Source: Bacteroidota bacterium (GTDB lineage: Bacteria; Bacteroidota; Bacteroidia; CAMBQF01). Taken from it: a stretch of 18,219 nt of DNA. Shown here piece by piece: positions 7,536-15,600 of this stretch. Below the pieces are notes generated by a model. The model did not search any database. It was given only the letters and a program-made list of their open reading frames with translations, and had not been told where the DNA came from. The position numbers were made by a program, and so were the translations under genes. The stretch covers positions 1 to 18,219 of the forward strand of contig JAIXUZ010000344.1 in NCBI GenBank assembly GCA_027483285.1. The letters are read 5' to 3'. Each line of letters starts with the position of its first letter. Position 1 is the first letter of the stretch.

Positions 7536-8312
7536 TTATTTTCTTCCTTTAGGCGCTGTATTTTTGTTGTAATAAGTAGGGTCGTTTGCTTTTGAAGTAT
7601 ATGTAGTAAAAAACAAGCTTACAAAGAAAATAGAAACTAATATTTGTGAAACAATTATATATTTTGTTACAAAATGTATCGGAACCAAATCTCCGTATCC
7701 AACTGTAGCTGAGGTAGCAAAACTAAAATAAATTCCGTCTGCATATCCATCTGAAAATATTTTATTAAAGAAAATATTAGGGTATTTTATATTAATAAAG
7801 GAATATATTACTGCATAATTTAGCCCCACTTCTACATAATTCATAAATAAGGTAATTATTGAACGTTTATATGAGATTGGTTGTGTAAATACATCAGTTA
7901 AAAATATTAGACATAATAGATATATTATTGTATCAAATGTTAAATAAACAATTGCTCCTATTACAATTGAGTATTGAAAAAGATGAAAATATAAAAGAAA
8001 AAGAGGCAATAACAACTTGAATAAAACATATACCTCAATAGCAATTTTCCTAGTTATAACTCCACGCTTTCCAGCAAAATGTCTAATAAGTAAACCTAGT
8101 GATGCAAATTGAGAAATTGCTAGAAATAATCTAAGTAGTCGTTCTATTCCAAAATCATTATATTTTTCATTATTCCAAATTTTCCTAACATTCTCCTTTT
8201 GATTTTCATATGCAGGCTTGGGCTTATTCTTAGAAATAGGATGAAGCTTACCATAAATCATTTTTTTCAGGAACGCTAATATCATAGAAGTCAGAGCAGT
8301 TAGTTTTTGCAT
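7536..8312 (-). CDS. Potassium channel family protein with TVGYGD selectivity filter
   Basis: The C-terminal part has a pore helix and filter, FSFATSATVGYGDLVPIHF, followed by a long hydrophobic segment (IIVSQILVSIFFVSLFFTTY). This is the ion-channel (PF07885-type) pore module, giving K+ selectivity in known channels. Upstream are about three or four further hydrophobic segments and a Lys-rich, soluble N-terminus; no RCK domain is present. The frame is open to an ATG at 8360, but I prefer the ATG at 8312 (MQKLTALTS, 258 residues). The longer form would run through the rimO promoter and end 15 bp from the rimO start. The gene is strikingly AT-rich (two sampled 60-bp stretches have 18-20% G+C, against 57% in one from ftsY). 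It sits antisense between ftsY and rimO, which points to acquired DNA. Confidence 0.85.
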   Translation of the reverse strand: MQKLTALTSMILAFLKKMIYGKLHPISKNKPKPAYENQKENVRKIWNNEKYNDFGIERLLRLFLAISQFASLGLLIRHFAGKRGVITRKIAIEVYVLFKLLLPLFLLYFHLFQYSIVIGAIVYLTFDTIIYLLCLIFLTDVFTQPISYKRSIITLFMNYVEVGLNYAVIYSFINIKYPNIFFNKIFSDGYADGIYFSFATSATVGYGDLVPIHFVTKYIIVSQILVSIFFVSLFFTTYTSKANDPTYYNKNTAPKGRK

Positions 8313-8344
8313 AAAATAAATATTAGTAGTACAACAATACAGAA

Positions 8345-8352
8345 TATCTTTG
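8345..8352 (+). promoter_or_regulatory. Bacteroidota -7 element (TATCTTTG) for rimO
   Basis: TATCTTTG matches TAnnTTTG exactly, and is the same octamer as the element before rpmG. It ends 23 bp before the proposed TTG start of rimO, the same spacing as for rpmG. It gives rimO its own promoter despite separation from ftsY by the antisense channel gene. No clear -33 element is visible. Confidence 0.55.
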
Positions 8353-8375
8353 TAATACAATAAGAATATGATATT

Positions 8376-9689
8376 TTGAAAGCAAGAACATTAAAAAAGA
8401 ATAAAGTAAACGTAATCACCCTGGGTTGTTCTAAGAATACCGTAGACAGCGAGGTGCTTATGGGCCAGTTGCGTGCCAACAACTACGAGGTTGAACACGA
8501 GGCTACGACTGACGATTCTTCTATTGTAATTATAAACACCTGCGGCTTTATTGATAATGCCAAGCAGGAGAGCATTAATACCATACTCCGCTACTCGCAG
8601 GCCAAAGAAAATGGTTTTGTAGATAAGGTATACGTTACCGGCTGCTTATCTGAACGCTACCGTGGCGATTTAGAAACCGAAATACCTAATGTTGACGGTT
8701 ACTTCGGCACGCGCGAGCTTCCCCGTTTATTAAAGACTTTAAAGGCCGATTATAAACACGAGTTGGTGGGCGAGCGTTTGCTTACCACCCCCGCACATTT
8801 TGCCTACATGAAAATATCGGAGGGTTGTGACCGTCCATGCTCGTTCTGTGCCATACCACTTATGCGTGGTGGCCATATTTCGCGCCCTATAGAAGAACTG
8901 GTTACCGAAGCTAAAAGCCTTGCCGCCAAGGGCGTAAAAGAGCTTATGCTTATTGCCCAGGATAGCACTTACTACGGCTTGGACCTATACAAAAAACGCG
9001 AGCTGGCCCGCTTATTAGAAGCCCTTGCCGATGTAGAAGGTATTGAGTGGATACGCGTGCATTACGCGTTCCCCGGTGGTTTTCCTGAGGATATATTAGA
9101 AGTGATGGCCCGCCGCCCTAATATTTGCGCTTACCTTGATATGCCGCTACAGCACGTTAGCGATAACATGCTTAAGAGCATGCGCCGTGGCACTACCATG
9201 GAGAAAACCAAGCGCATTGTAGAAACCATCCGCGAGAAGGTGCCCGGTATTGCCATACGCACCACCCTTATTGCCGGCTACCCCGGCGAAACAAAGCAGG
9301 ACTTTGAAGACCTAAAGAACTTTGTTAAAGAAATGCGTTTCGACCGTTTAGGCATTTTTACTTACAGCCACGAGGAGAATACACACGCCTACAATTTGGT
9401 TGACGATGTGCCTGCACGTACCAAAAAGAAACGCGCCGAGGAGATAATGGCTATCCAGTCAGAGATTTCGTTTGAGCTGAACCAGGCACGTGTGGGCAAA
9501 ACCTTTAAGGTATTGTTTGACCGCAAGGAGGGCGACTTTTTTATTGGCCGCACCGAGTTCGACTCGCCTGAGGTGGACAACGAAGTACTGGTAAACGCCA
9601 AAGACACCTACATACGCGTAGGCGACTTTGCCAACGTAGAAATTACCGAGGCTACGGAGTATGATTTGTATGGGAAGGTGGTTTCTTAA
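8376..9689 (+). CDS. rimO: Ribosomal protein uS12 methylthiotransferase RimO
   Basis: RimO is a radical-SAM enzyme that adds a methylthio group to the conserved Asp of ribosomal protein uS12. The 437 residues show the N-terminal UPF0004 domain with cluster cysteines C18 (TLGCSKN), C56 (NTCGFID) and C90 (VTGCLSERY). The radical-SAM motif CDRPCSFC follows (C151, C155, C158), then a radical-SAM barrel and a C-terminal TRAM domain from about residue 375. The RimO-type N-terminus KVNVITLGCSKN...DSE separates it from MiaB. The start is TTG at 8376: the frame has an in-frame stop at 8361-8363 and no ATG before the conserved N-terminal motif. A TATCTTTG promoter element lies upstream. It is followed after 13 bp by a lipoprotein gene. 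Confidence 0.97.
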   Translation: MKARTLKKNKVNVITLGCSKNTVDSEVLMGQLRANNYEVEHEATTDDSSIVIINTCGFIDNAKQESINTILRYSQAKENGFVDKVYVTGCLSERYRGDLETEIPNVDGYFGTRELPRLLKTLKADYKHELVGERLLTTPAHFAYMKISEGCDRPCSFCAIPLMRGGHISRPIEELVTEAKSLAAKGVKELMLIAQDSTYYGLDLYKKRELARLLEALADVEGIEWIRVHYAFPGGFPEDILEVMARRPNICAYLDMPLQHVSDNMLKSMRRGTTMEKTKRIVETIREKVPGIAIRTTLIAGYPGETKQDFEDLKNFVKEMRFDRLGIFTYSHEENTHAYNLVDDVPARTKKKRAEEIMAIQSEISFELNQARVGKTFKVLFDRKEGDFFIGRTEFDSPEVDNEVLVNAKDTYIRVGDFANVEITEATEYDLYGKVVS

Positions 9690-9702
9690 ATCCTAATACA
9701 TT

Positions 9703-10125
9703 ATGATTAAATACCTACTTATTCTCCTTGTTATTATTGGTTGTAATAATGCGCCAAGCAATGTTGTTACTAGCCAAACAAGTAGCGAAAAGCCTAAGGC
9801 TAAATTTCCATTTACTATGGGTAATGATTATTCCCTGACTTTTGGTACCGATGGCTCAACTAAGCAAGATAGTATTCTTATAAAAAACGAATATTACCCC
9901 AATGGTTATTGCTACGAAAGCCATATCACACAGATGCTTGAAAGTCTTGATAGTGAACTACTAAAACACATAGAATTTGATTCAGAAGCGGGCGCTTTTT
10001 ATGCACGCGTAGATTCTGAAGAAAACCAATTTAAGATTGTTAATTTGCTTAGTCCTGTTTTTTCTGATACAGTTAAATTTGAAGAATGGGTTAAAAAAGC
10101 AAACCGCTCTAAAATCCATGAATAG
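9703..10125 (+). CDS. Small lipoprotein of unknown function
   Basis: The 140-residue product begins MIKYLLILLVIIGCNNAPS, a short lipoprotein signal with the lipobox ending in Cys14, so it is likely lipidated and held in the inner or outer membrane facing the periplasm. The mature part is polar, with a Ser/Thr/Lys linker up to about residue 35 and a small mixed domain after it. No family is recognised. It lies 13 bp after rimO, and its TAG stop overlaps the GTG start of the GNAT gene by one base, so the three genes are probably co-transcribed. Base composition is more AT-rich than rimO, as is common for fast-evolving lipoproteins. Confidence 0.75.
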   Translation: MIKYLLILLVIIGCNNAPSNVVTSQTSSEKPKAKFPFTMGNDYSLTFGTDGSTKQDSILIKNEYYPNGYCYESHITQMLESLDSELLKHIEFDSEAGAFYARVDSEENQFKIVNLLSPVFSDTVKFEEWVKKANRSKIHE

Positions 10126-10688
10126 TGGATATCCAATTTGAAATACTAGAAACCCCGCGCCTGCTGCTTAGGACACTTACGCCTGATATTTATATCAAAG
10201 TGCTTGAAGATTTAAGTGATGAGCAATTAATGCAGTTTACCGGCTATACCAGGCCTGAAGATATTGCCAAAGAACGTGCACGCCAAAATGGAGGGTTAAG
10301 TTCTTATGCTATGACTTTTTTATATTGGCATGCGCTGGATAAAGAAACAGAAAAAGTTATTGGTTCAATTGGCTATTACCGTGTTTTTCCCGAACATGAA
10401 AGGGGCGAAATTGGGTACAATATTTATGATGAAGCCAACCGCCGCAAAGGTTATATGAAAGAGCTTATGCCAATTGTATTAGCCTACGGATTCGAAACCA
10501 TGAAACTGCACCGTATTGAGGCTATGATATCGCCGGGCAATGAGGCATCAATAGGATTGATAGAGAAATTTGGCTTTGTAGAAGAAGGACTACTGCGCCA
10601 GCATTATTTTTTTAATGGTAAGTACGATGATTCGGTGATATTTAGTTTATTACGTAGTGAATACAATACACACCCCGTCGCAGCATAG
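10125..10688 (+). CDS. GNAT family N-acetyltransferase (RimJ/RimL-like)
   Basis: The 187-residue protein has the typical opening of the RimJ/RimL-like acetyltransferases (ETPRLLLRTLTPDI), a VIGSIGYYR strand, GEIGYNI, the acetyl-CoA pyrophosphate-binding loop NRRKGYM (106-111 region), and the closing motif HRIEAMISPGNEASIGLIEKFGF..EG. It should transfer an acetyl group from acetyl-CoA to an amine, but the substrate (ribosomal N-terminus, small molecule or antibiotic) cannot be told. The start is GTG, giving a TAGTG overlap with the lipoprotein stop; no in-frame ATG is available nearby. The last residues NTHPVAA and the TAG stop lie in a palindromic repeat (10679-10712), so the original C-terminus may have been replaced. 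Confidence 0.9.
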   Translation: MDIQFEILETPRLLLRTLTPDIYIKVLEDLSDEQLMQFTGYTRPEDIAKERARQNGGLSSYAMTFLYWHALDKETEKVIGSIGYYRVFPEHERGEIGYNIYDEANRRKGYMKELMPIVLAYGFETMKLHRIEAMISPGNEASIGLIEKFGFVEEGLLRQHYFFNGKYDDSVIFSLLRSEYNTHPVAA

Positions 10689-10712
10689 CTGCGCCACCCC
10701 TCTCAAGAGGGG
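10679..10712. repeat. Double palindrome, probable dispersed intergenic repeat
   Basis: Two adjacent hairpins are visible: CGCAGC-ATA-GCTGCG (10679-10693) and CCCCTC-TCAA-GAGGGG (10697-10712). The first overlaps the last codons and TAG stop (10686-10688) of the GNAT gene. The second part resembles the reverse complement of a G-rich stretch at 12593-12614 (CCACCCC..TCTC). Phrases of this type look like dispersed intergenic repeats; copy number cannot be seen from one window. It might also act as a 3'-end structure, although no T-run follows. Confidence 0.55.
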
Positions 10713-10726
10713 ATAAATAAAATGAT

Positions 10727-11113
10727 ATGCAAAACCTTTCCCTTATAGCCCTTGTAGTTGCCGACTACGATGAAGCGATAAAATTTTATTCGGAGAAGTT
10801 GAATTTTACCCTGGTAGAAGACACCGTAATGAGCGAAACCAAGCGTTGGGTGGTGGTAGCACCTCCCGGCTCTACAGGGTGCAATATATTACTTGCTAAA
10901 GCTGCTAACAATGAACAGCAAACCCGCGTAGGTAATCAAACAGGTGGCAGGGTATTCTTATTCCTCCATACAGATGATTTCTGGAACGATTACAACCGCA
11001 TGAAGGCAGAAGGCGTAACCTTTGCCCGAGAAGCCGTAGAAGAAGCCTGGGGCACTGTAGCCGTATTCCAAGACCTATATGGCAACCTTTGGGATTTTAT
11101 ACAACCAAAGTAG
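10727..11113 (+). CDS. VOC (glyoxalase/bleomycin-resistance) family protein
   Basis: The 128-residue single-domain protein shows the paired beta-alpha-beta-beta-beta layout of the vicinal oxygen chelate family: LSLIALVVADYDEAIKFYSEKLNFTLVED at the N-terminus, a KRWVVVAPPG strand, VFLFLHTDDFWNDYNRMKAEGV, and the closing DLYGNLWDFIQPK. The first metal-ligand position of glyoxalase I (a His in the first strand) is Val or Ala here, so it is unlikely to be a true glyoxalase I. It could be a small-molecule binding, isomerase or dioxygenase-like member. It lies 38 bp after the GNAT gene, across a palindromic repeat. Its TAG stop is the first triplet of the 11111-11183 phased-repeat element. Confidence 0.88.
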   Translation: MQNLSLIALVVADYDEAIKFYSEKLNFTLVEDTVMSETKRWVVVAPPGSTGCNILLAKAANNEQQTRVGNQTGGRVFLFLHTDDFWNDYNRMKAEGVTFAREAVEEAWGTVAVFQDLYGNLWDFIQPK

Positions 11114-11183
11114 GTGCCAGGTTCTAGGTTTTAGGTGCCAGTATTAAAATTGCTAGAAGCTAGCACCTAGAAGCTAAAACCTA
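11111..11183. repeat. Symmetrical head-to-head heptad repeat element (35 + 3 + 35 bp)
   Basis: On the + strand from 11111 the units are TAGGTGC, CAGGTTC, TAGGTTT, TAGGTGC, CAGTATT. On the - strand from 11183 they are TAGGTTT, TAGCTTC, TAGGTGC, TAGCTTC, TAGCAAT. A 3-bp centre (AAA, 11146-11148) separates the two arrays. The first TAG of each array is exactly the stop codon of the flanking gene: VOC at 11111-11113 and the GlmU-like gene at 11181-11183. The arms are partly complementary and could form a long imperfect hairpin in either transcript, so a bidirectional 3'-end role is plausible but inferred. Confidence 0.75.
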
Positions 11184-12365
11184 TTTCCGCCATTTCTCCG
11201 TCTCGGTAAACACGGTTTGCAGTATGTGCTTTTCCACATCGCTAAACAGTACGCTTCGGCGTTTAAAAACCAGCTCAGCGGTTTCAAAAGCTTTGTCGGT
11301 GCTATAGGTAGTTAAGCCCTGCGCACCTCCCCACGAAAAATCGGGGATAAAGTTGCGCGGAAAGCCCGCCCCAAATACGTTACAGCTAACACCTACAACC
11401 GTTCCCGTATTAAACATGGTATTTATGCCGCACTTAGAATGGTCGCCCATTACAAGGCCGCAAAATTGCAGGCCGGTGCCAACAAAACTTCCTTTGGTAT
11501 AGTTCCAAAGTTTAACCTCGGCGTAGTTGTTCTTCAGGTTGCTGTTGTTGCTGTCGGCGCCAATATTACACCACTCCCCTATTACACTATTGCCAATAAA
11601 ACCATCGTGAGCCTTATTACTATTGCTGAAAAATACCGAGTTGTTAACCTCGCCGCCTACCTTACTGTGTGGGCCAATGGTGGTAGGGCCGTAAATTTTA
11701 GCCCCCATTTTTAGTACAGAATGGTCGCACAGGGCAAAGCCGCCCCGTACAAGGCAGCCCTCCAGCACCTCGGCCGATTTGCCAATGTATATAGGCCCGT
11801 TGCTTGCATTAAGTGTTGATGCAAGCACCTTAGCGCCCGGCTCTATAAACACCTTCTCGGCATTAAATACAACGTTGGTTGGGTCTATAGGTGCCGATTT
11901 GCGGCCATGTGTTACCACATCAAAATCTTTATCCAGTTCCTTACCGTTAAGGCTAAAAATATCCCATAGGTTTTCAATCATTACCGGGTCGCCTGAATGG
12001 GGTACTTTTTGAAACTCGCGGTACGCCTCTTCGGGGTTGGCAATTTGCCCGCTTATAAAGGCAATTACCGTATCGCCAAACATAAGCACCTGGCCGGGCT
12101 GTAGCAGCTCTACATCGGCCACCAGCGAGTTATCAGGGCAAACAGAACCATTGATATATAAGAAAGGCCCTTCGCCATACTGCGCACCTTCAAACTTGTG
12201 TTGCAAATACGTTTCGGTATGGTAGCAAAAATCACTCTTCAAGCGGTAGCTCCATTTCTCGGCAACGGTTAGTATACCCACACGCATAGCGCCCACAGGG
12301 CGTGTGTACGATAGTGGCAGCAGGTTTTGGCGGGTGGTCTTCGGATCGAACAGTATCAACTTCAT
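11181..12365 (-). CDS. GlmU-like UDP-GlcNAc diphosphorylase / glucosamine-1-phosphate N-acetyltransferase (Bacteroidota form)
   Basis: The 394-residue protein has an N-terminal nucleotidyltransferase-like region (about 1-150) and a C-terminal left-handed beta-helix with hexapeptide repeats (about 160-360), with patterns such as VFIEPGAKVLAS, IYIGKSAEVLEGCLV, ALCDHSVLKMGAKIYGPTTIG, VIGEWCNIGADSNNSN. This matches the alternative Bacteroidota GlmU group (TIGR03991-type), proposed to make UDP-N-acetylglucosamine for peptidoglycan and lipopolysaccharide. The N-terminus begins MKLILFDPKTTRQNLLPLSYTRPVGAMRVG and lacks the canonical GxGTRM loop of classical GlmU. An alternative reading is a general sugar-1-phosphate nucleotidyltransferase. 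It is a single gene, convergent with the VOC gene, and ends in the phased-repeat element. Confidence 0.88.
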   Translation of the reverse strand: MKLILFDPKTTRQNLLPLSYTRPVGAMRVGILTVAEKWSYRLKSDFCYHTETYLQHKFEGAQYGEGPFLYINGSVCPDNSLVADVELLQPGQVLMFGDTVIAFISGQIANPEEAYREFQKVPHSGDPVMIENLWDIFSLNGKELDKDFDVVTHGRKSAPIDPTNVVFNAEKVFIEPGAKVLASTLNASNGPIYIGKSAEVLEGCLVRGGFALCDHSVLKMGAKIYGPTTIGPHSKVGGEVNNSVFFSNSNKAHDGFIGNSVIGEWCNIGADSNNSNLKNNYAEVKLWNYTKGSFVGTGLQFCGLVMGDHSKCGINTMFNTGTVVGVSCNVFGAGFPRNFIPDFSWGGAQGLTTYSTDKAFETAELVFKRRSVLFSDVEKHILQTVFTETEKWRK

Positions 12366-12370
12366 AAAAG

Positions 12371-12378
12371 CAAAATTG
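12371..12378 (-). promoter_or_regulatory. Possible -7 element (CAATTTTG) for the GlmU-like gene
   Basis: The - strand reads CAATTTTG, one mismatch from TAnnTTTG, only 5 bp before the ATG at 12365. If used, transcription would start at or next to the ATG and give a leaderless message. The single mismatch and very short spacing make this weak. Confidence 0.25.
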
Positions 12379-12459
12379 GGTAAAAAAAATTACACCACAA
12401 GCATTTATTACACGCCCTTTCCGTATTAGCTGCAGGCATAGGAAACCTGTATAATAGAC

Positions 12460-12507
12460 AAAGGTGGCCATGCATTTCTCATGCTTTACAGGCCACCTTT
12501 TTTTGTT
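12460..12507 (+). terminator. Hairpin with T-run, + strand orientation
   Basis: AAAGGTGGCC (12460-12469) pairs exactly with GGCCACCTTT (12491-12500) around a 21-nt loop, and the + strand continues as TTTTGTTTTC. With the final T's of the stem this makes a run of seven T. On the - strand the stem is followed only by TTTGTC, so termination is favoured on the + strand. No + strand gene lies directly upstream; the nearest ends at 11113. Confidence 0.6.
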
Positions 12508-12586
12508 TTCGCTCAGGACAAAGATGCAGCGCCAGTTTTAACTTAAACTACTAGCCTCATTAAATAATTGTGAAGCTATAAGCCCG

Positions 12587-12620
12587 TCTGCCATAGGGAG
12601 AGGGGGTGGGGTGAGGCAGA
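12587..12620. repeat. G-rich stretch flanked by 6-bp inverted repeat
   Basis: TCTGCC (12587-12592) and GGCAGA (12615-12620) are exact reverse complements around 22 bp of G-rich sequence (GGGAGAGGGGGTGGGGTGAG). The reverse complement, CTCACCCCACCCCCTCTCCC, resembles C-rich phrases that recur between genes in many genomes and part of the repeat at 10697-10712. The runs of G might favour a G-quadruplex on the + strand. Confidence 0.4.
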
Positions 12621-12632
12621 ATGCAACGGCAT

Positions 12633-12666
12633 AAAAAAAGCCCCCTGATTTACATCAAGGGGCTTT
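12633..12666 (-). terminator. Rho-independent terminator of rpoC
   Basis: On the - strand, AAAGCCCC (12666-12659) pairs with GGGGCTTT (12644-12637). An inner TGAT/ATCA stem (one mismatch between) is closed by a 4-nt loop, and the hairpin is followed by a run of seven T ending at 12633. It begins 30 bp after the rpoC stop and is the expected end of the rpoBC transcript. Confidence 0.85.
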
Positions 12667-12696
12667 GTATGTTTTATAAGTGTAAGCTTATGCTTA

Positions 12697-15600
12697 TTAT
12701 TCTACTGAAGTAGCAGCTTCGCGTTTCTTTTTAGACGACAACAATAGTTCGTACTCTTCTTTAGAGCCTACTATAATGTTTTCGTACTCACGTAGTCCGG
12801 TACCTGCAGGTATTAAGTGACCTACAATTACGTTCTCTTTCAAGCCGCGTAGCTCATCACGTTTAGCATGTACTGCAGCTTCGTTAAGAACCTTGGTGGT
12901 TTCCTGGAACGATGCAGCCGAAATAAAGCTTTCGGTTTGCAACGATGCACGGGTTATACCTTGCAGTATTTGCGATGATGTAGCCGGAACTGCATCACGA
13001 GATTCAACCACTTTCATATCCTTACGCTTCAACATAGAGTTTTCATCGCGAAGTTTACGAGCGCTAACAATCTGGCCTGCTTTAAGTGATGTTGAGTCGC
13101 CTGCATCGGTAACAACTTTTTTACCGTATATCCAGTTATTCTCATCCATAAATTCAGCTTTGTTAGCTATCTGGCCTTCAAGGAATTTAGTATCACCCGG
13201 ATCAACAATAATTACTTTACGCATCATCTGGCGAACGATAACTTCAAAATGTTTGTCGTTAATCTTCACACCTTGTAATCGGTAAACTTCTTGTATCTCG
13301 TTTACTAAGTAAGATTGTACCTGGGTTGGGCCTTTAATCTGAAGGATATCTGATGGAGTTGTAGCACCGTCAGAAAGAGCCTGGCCTGCTTTAACAAAGT
13401 CGTTCTCCTGCACAAGGATGTGTTTGGTTAACGATACTAAGTATGTGCGGTGTTCGCCAGTTTTCGATTCTACAATTATCTCCCTGTTACCACGTTTAAT
13501 TTTACCAAACGCAACAACACCATCAATCTCAGAAACTACTGCTGGGTTAGATGGGTTACGTGCTTCAAATAACTCAGTTACACGTGGCAGACCACCAGTG
13601 ATATCACCCAGTTTACCTGATGTACGAGGTATTTTAACAAGAATCTCACCTGCAGCTACTTTCTCACCATTGTTGGCAATAATGTGCGATCCTACAGGGA
13701 TGCTGTATGAGCGAAGAACCTCTTTCTTGTTCGGGGTTAGAACAATAATGGTTGGGTTTTTCGTTTTGTCGCGGCGCTCAATAAGTACTTTCTCTTTGTA
13801 GCCGGTTTGCTCATCCGTCTCTTCACGGTAAGTAACACCTTCTTCAATGTCTTCGTACTTAATAACACCCACGCTTTCAGAAACAATAACGGCATTGTAT
13901 GGGTCCCAGTTACAAATCAACTCGCCCTTTTTAACTTCGCTACCGTTTTTAACATACATCATAGCACCGTAAGGTATGTTACCTGTGGTAAGCACTATTT
14001 GTGTGTTTTTATCAATAATACGCATCTCAGCAGAACGGCCAATTACAATCTCCGATTTCTCGCCTTGTGCATTGGTAGCTTCTACTAAACGCAATTCGTC
14101 AACTTCAAGTACACCATCGTATTTAGCTTCAATACGAGATTGAGTAGCCAAAGCCGAAGCGGCACCACCTACGTGGAAAGTACGCAGTGTAAGCTGGGTA
14201 CCTGGCTCACCAATAGATTGTGCAGCAATAACACCTACAGCTTCGCCCATTTGTACTTTGCGGCCCGATGCCAGGCTGCGTCCGTAACATTTGGCACATA
14301 CACCTGTCTTAGCTTCGCAGGTAAGTACAGAGCGCATTTCAACTGTTTCAATATCAGCGGCAACAATAGCTTCAGCAATAGCTTCGCTAAACTCTTCGCC
14401 GGCTGCTACAATCAGTTCGCCGTTGTGTGGGTTAAGAATATCGTGTACTGATGTACGTCCTAGTATACGGTCGTATAATGATTCTACCGGCTCGTCGTTA
14501 ATACGTAACTCCTGCTCTGTTAAACCACGCAATGTACCGCAGTCTACAGAAGAGATGATAACGTCTTGGGCAACGTCTACCAACCTACGGGTTAGGTAAC
14601 CCGCGTCGGCCGTTTTAAGGGCCGTATCCGCTAAACCTTTACGGGCACCGTGGGTAGAGATAAAGTACTCAAGAATCGAAAGACCTTCTTTAAAGTTAGA
14701 AAGAATCGGGTTCTCAATAATCTCACCACCACTTGCACCACTTTTTTGTGGTTTAGCCATAAGGCCGCGCATACCTGATAACTGACGGATCTGTTCTTTA
14801 GAACCCCTCGCGCCTGAGTCAAGCATCATGTACACCGAGTTGAAGCCTTGCTTATCAGTAGCCATTTGGTTCATCAAAGTGGCTGTCAAGCGGGTGTTGG
14901 TATGTGTCCAGGTATCAATAATCTGGTTGTAACGCTCACGGTCTGTAATAAAGCCCATCGAGTAGTTAGCCATAATTTCTTCAACCTCAGTATTTGCTTT
15001 CTTAATAAGTACTTCTTTCTCTGGTGGGATAATAATATCGTGCAGGTTGAAAGAAAGGCCACCTTTAAAAGCCATTTTAAATCCAAGGTCCTTAATATCA
15101 TCAAGGAACTTAGCAGTGCGTTGGATAGAAGTAGCCTTCAAAATCTGGCCAATAATATCGCGCAGGGCTTTTTTGGTTAGTACTACGTTAACAAAAGGCA
15201 CCTCGCGTGGTACAACTTCGTTAAATAATACACGGCCTACCGTAGTGTCAATAATTCTATTTACAGCCTTACCTTCTTCGTCAAGCGTATGTGTCTTAAC
15301 TTTGATGGTAGCATGCAAATCAACACGGCCTTCGTTATGGGCTATAATTACTTCTTCCGGAGAATAGAATGTTAAACCTTCACCTTTAACGGTGATGTCT
15401 TTATCTGTTTTACGGGCTTTAGAAGTATAATATAAGCCCAATACCATGTCCTGAGAAGGTACGGTAATAGGCGCGCCGTTAGCAGGGTTCAAAATGTTAT
15501 GCGATGCAAGCATCAACATTTGGGCTTCTAACACAGCAGCATTACCAAGTGGAACGTGAACAGCCATTTGGTCACCATCAAAGTCGGCGTTAAAGGCGGT

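Larger units (their letters stand above)
12366..12696. other. 331-bp gene-free region between rpoC and the GlmU-like gene
   Basis: I find no convincing coding sequence here. It contains a possible -7 element for the GlmU-like gene (12371-12378), a + strand hairpin with a T-run (12460-12507), a G-rich stretch flanked by a 6-bp inverted repeat (12587-12620) and the rpoC terminator (12633-12666). The part from 12510 to 12585 shows nothing recognisable. Confidence 0.7.

Noticed and set aside
8313..8360. Longer N-terminus for the channel protein (start at 8360, 274 residues)
   Set aside because: It would run through the TATCTTTG element of rimO and adds a Cys/Tyr-rich stretch unlike a channel N-terminus; the ATG at 8312 is more plausible, though not proven.
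7536..8375. Transposon or prophage carrying the channel gene
   Set aside because: I see no transposase, integrase, terminal inverted repeats or target duplication around it; only composition and position suggest acquisition.
11111..11183. CRISPR array
   Set aside because: The units are only 7 nt with no spacers, and no cas gene is present; it is a phased short-repeat element.
12366..12696. tRNA or small RNA gene in the gap after rpoC
   Set aside because: No cloverleaf pattern, TTCRA motif or + strand TAnnTTTG promoter is visible.
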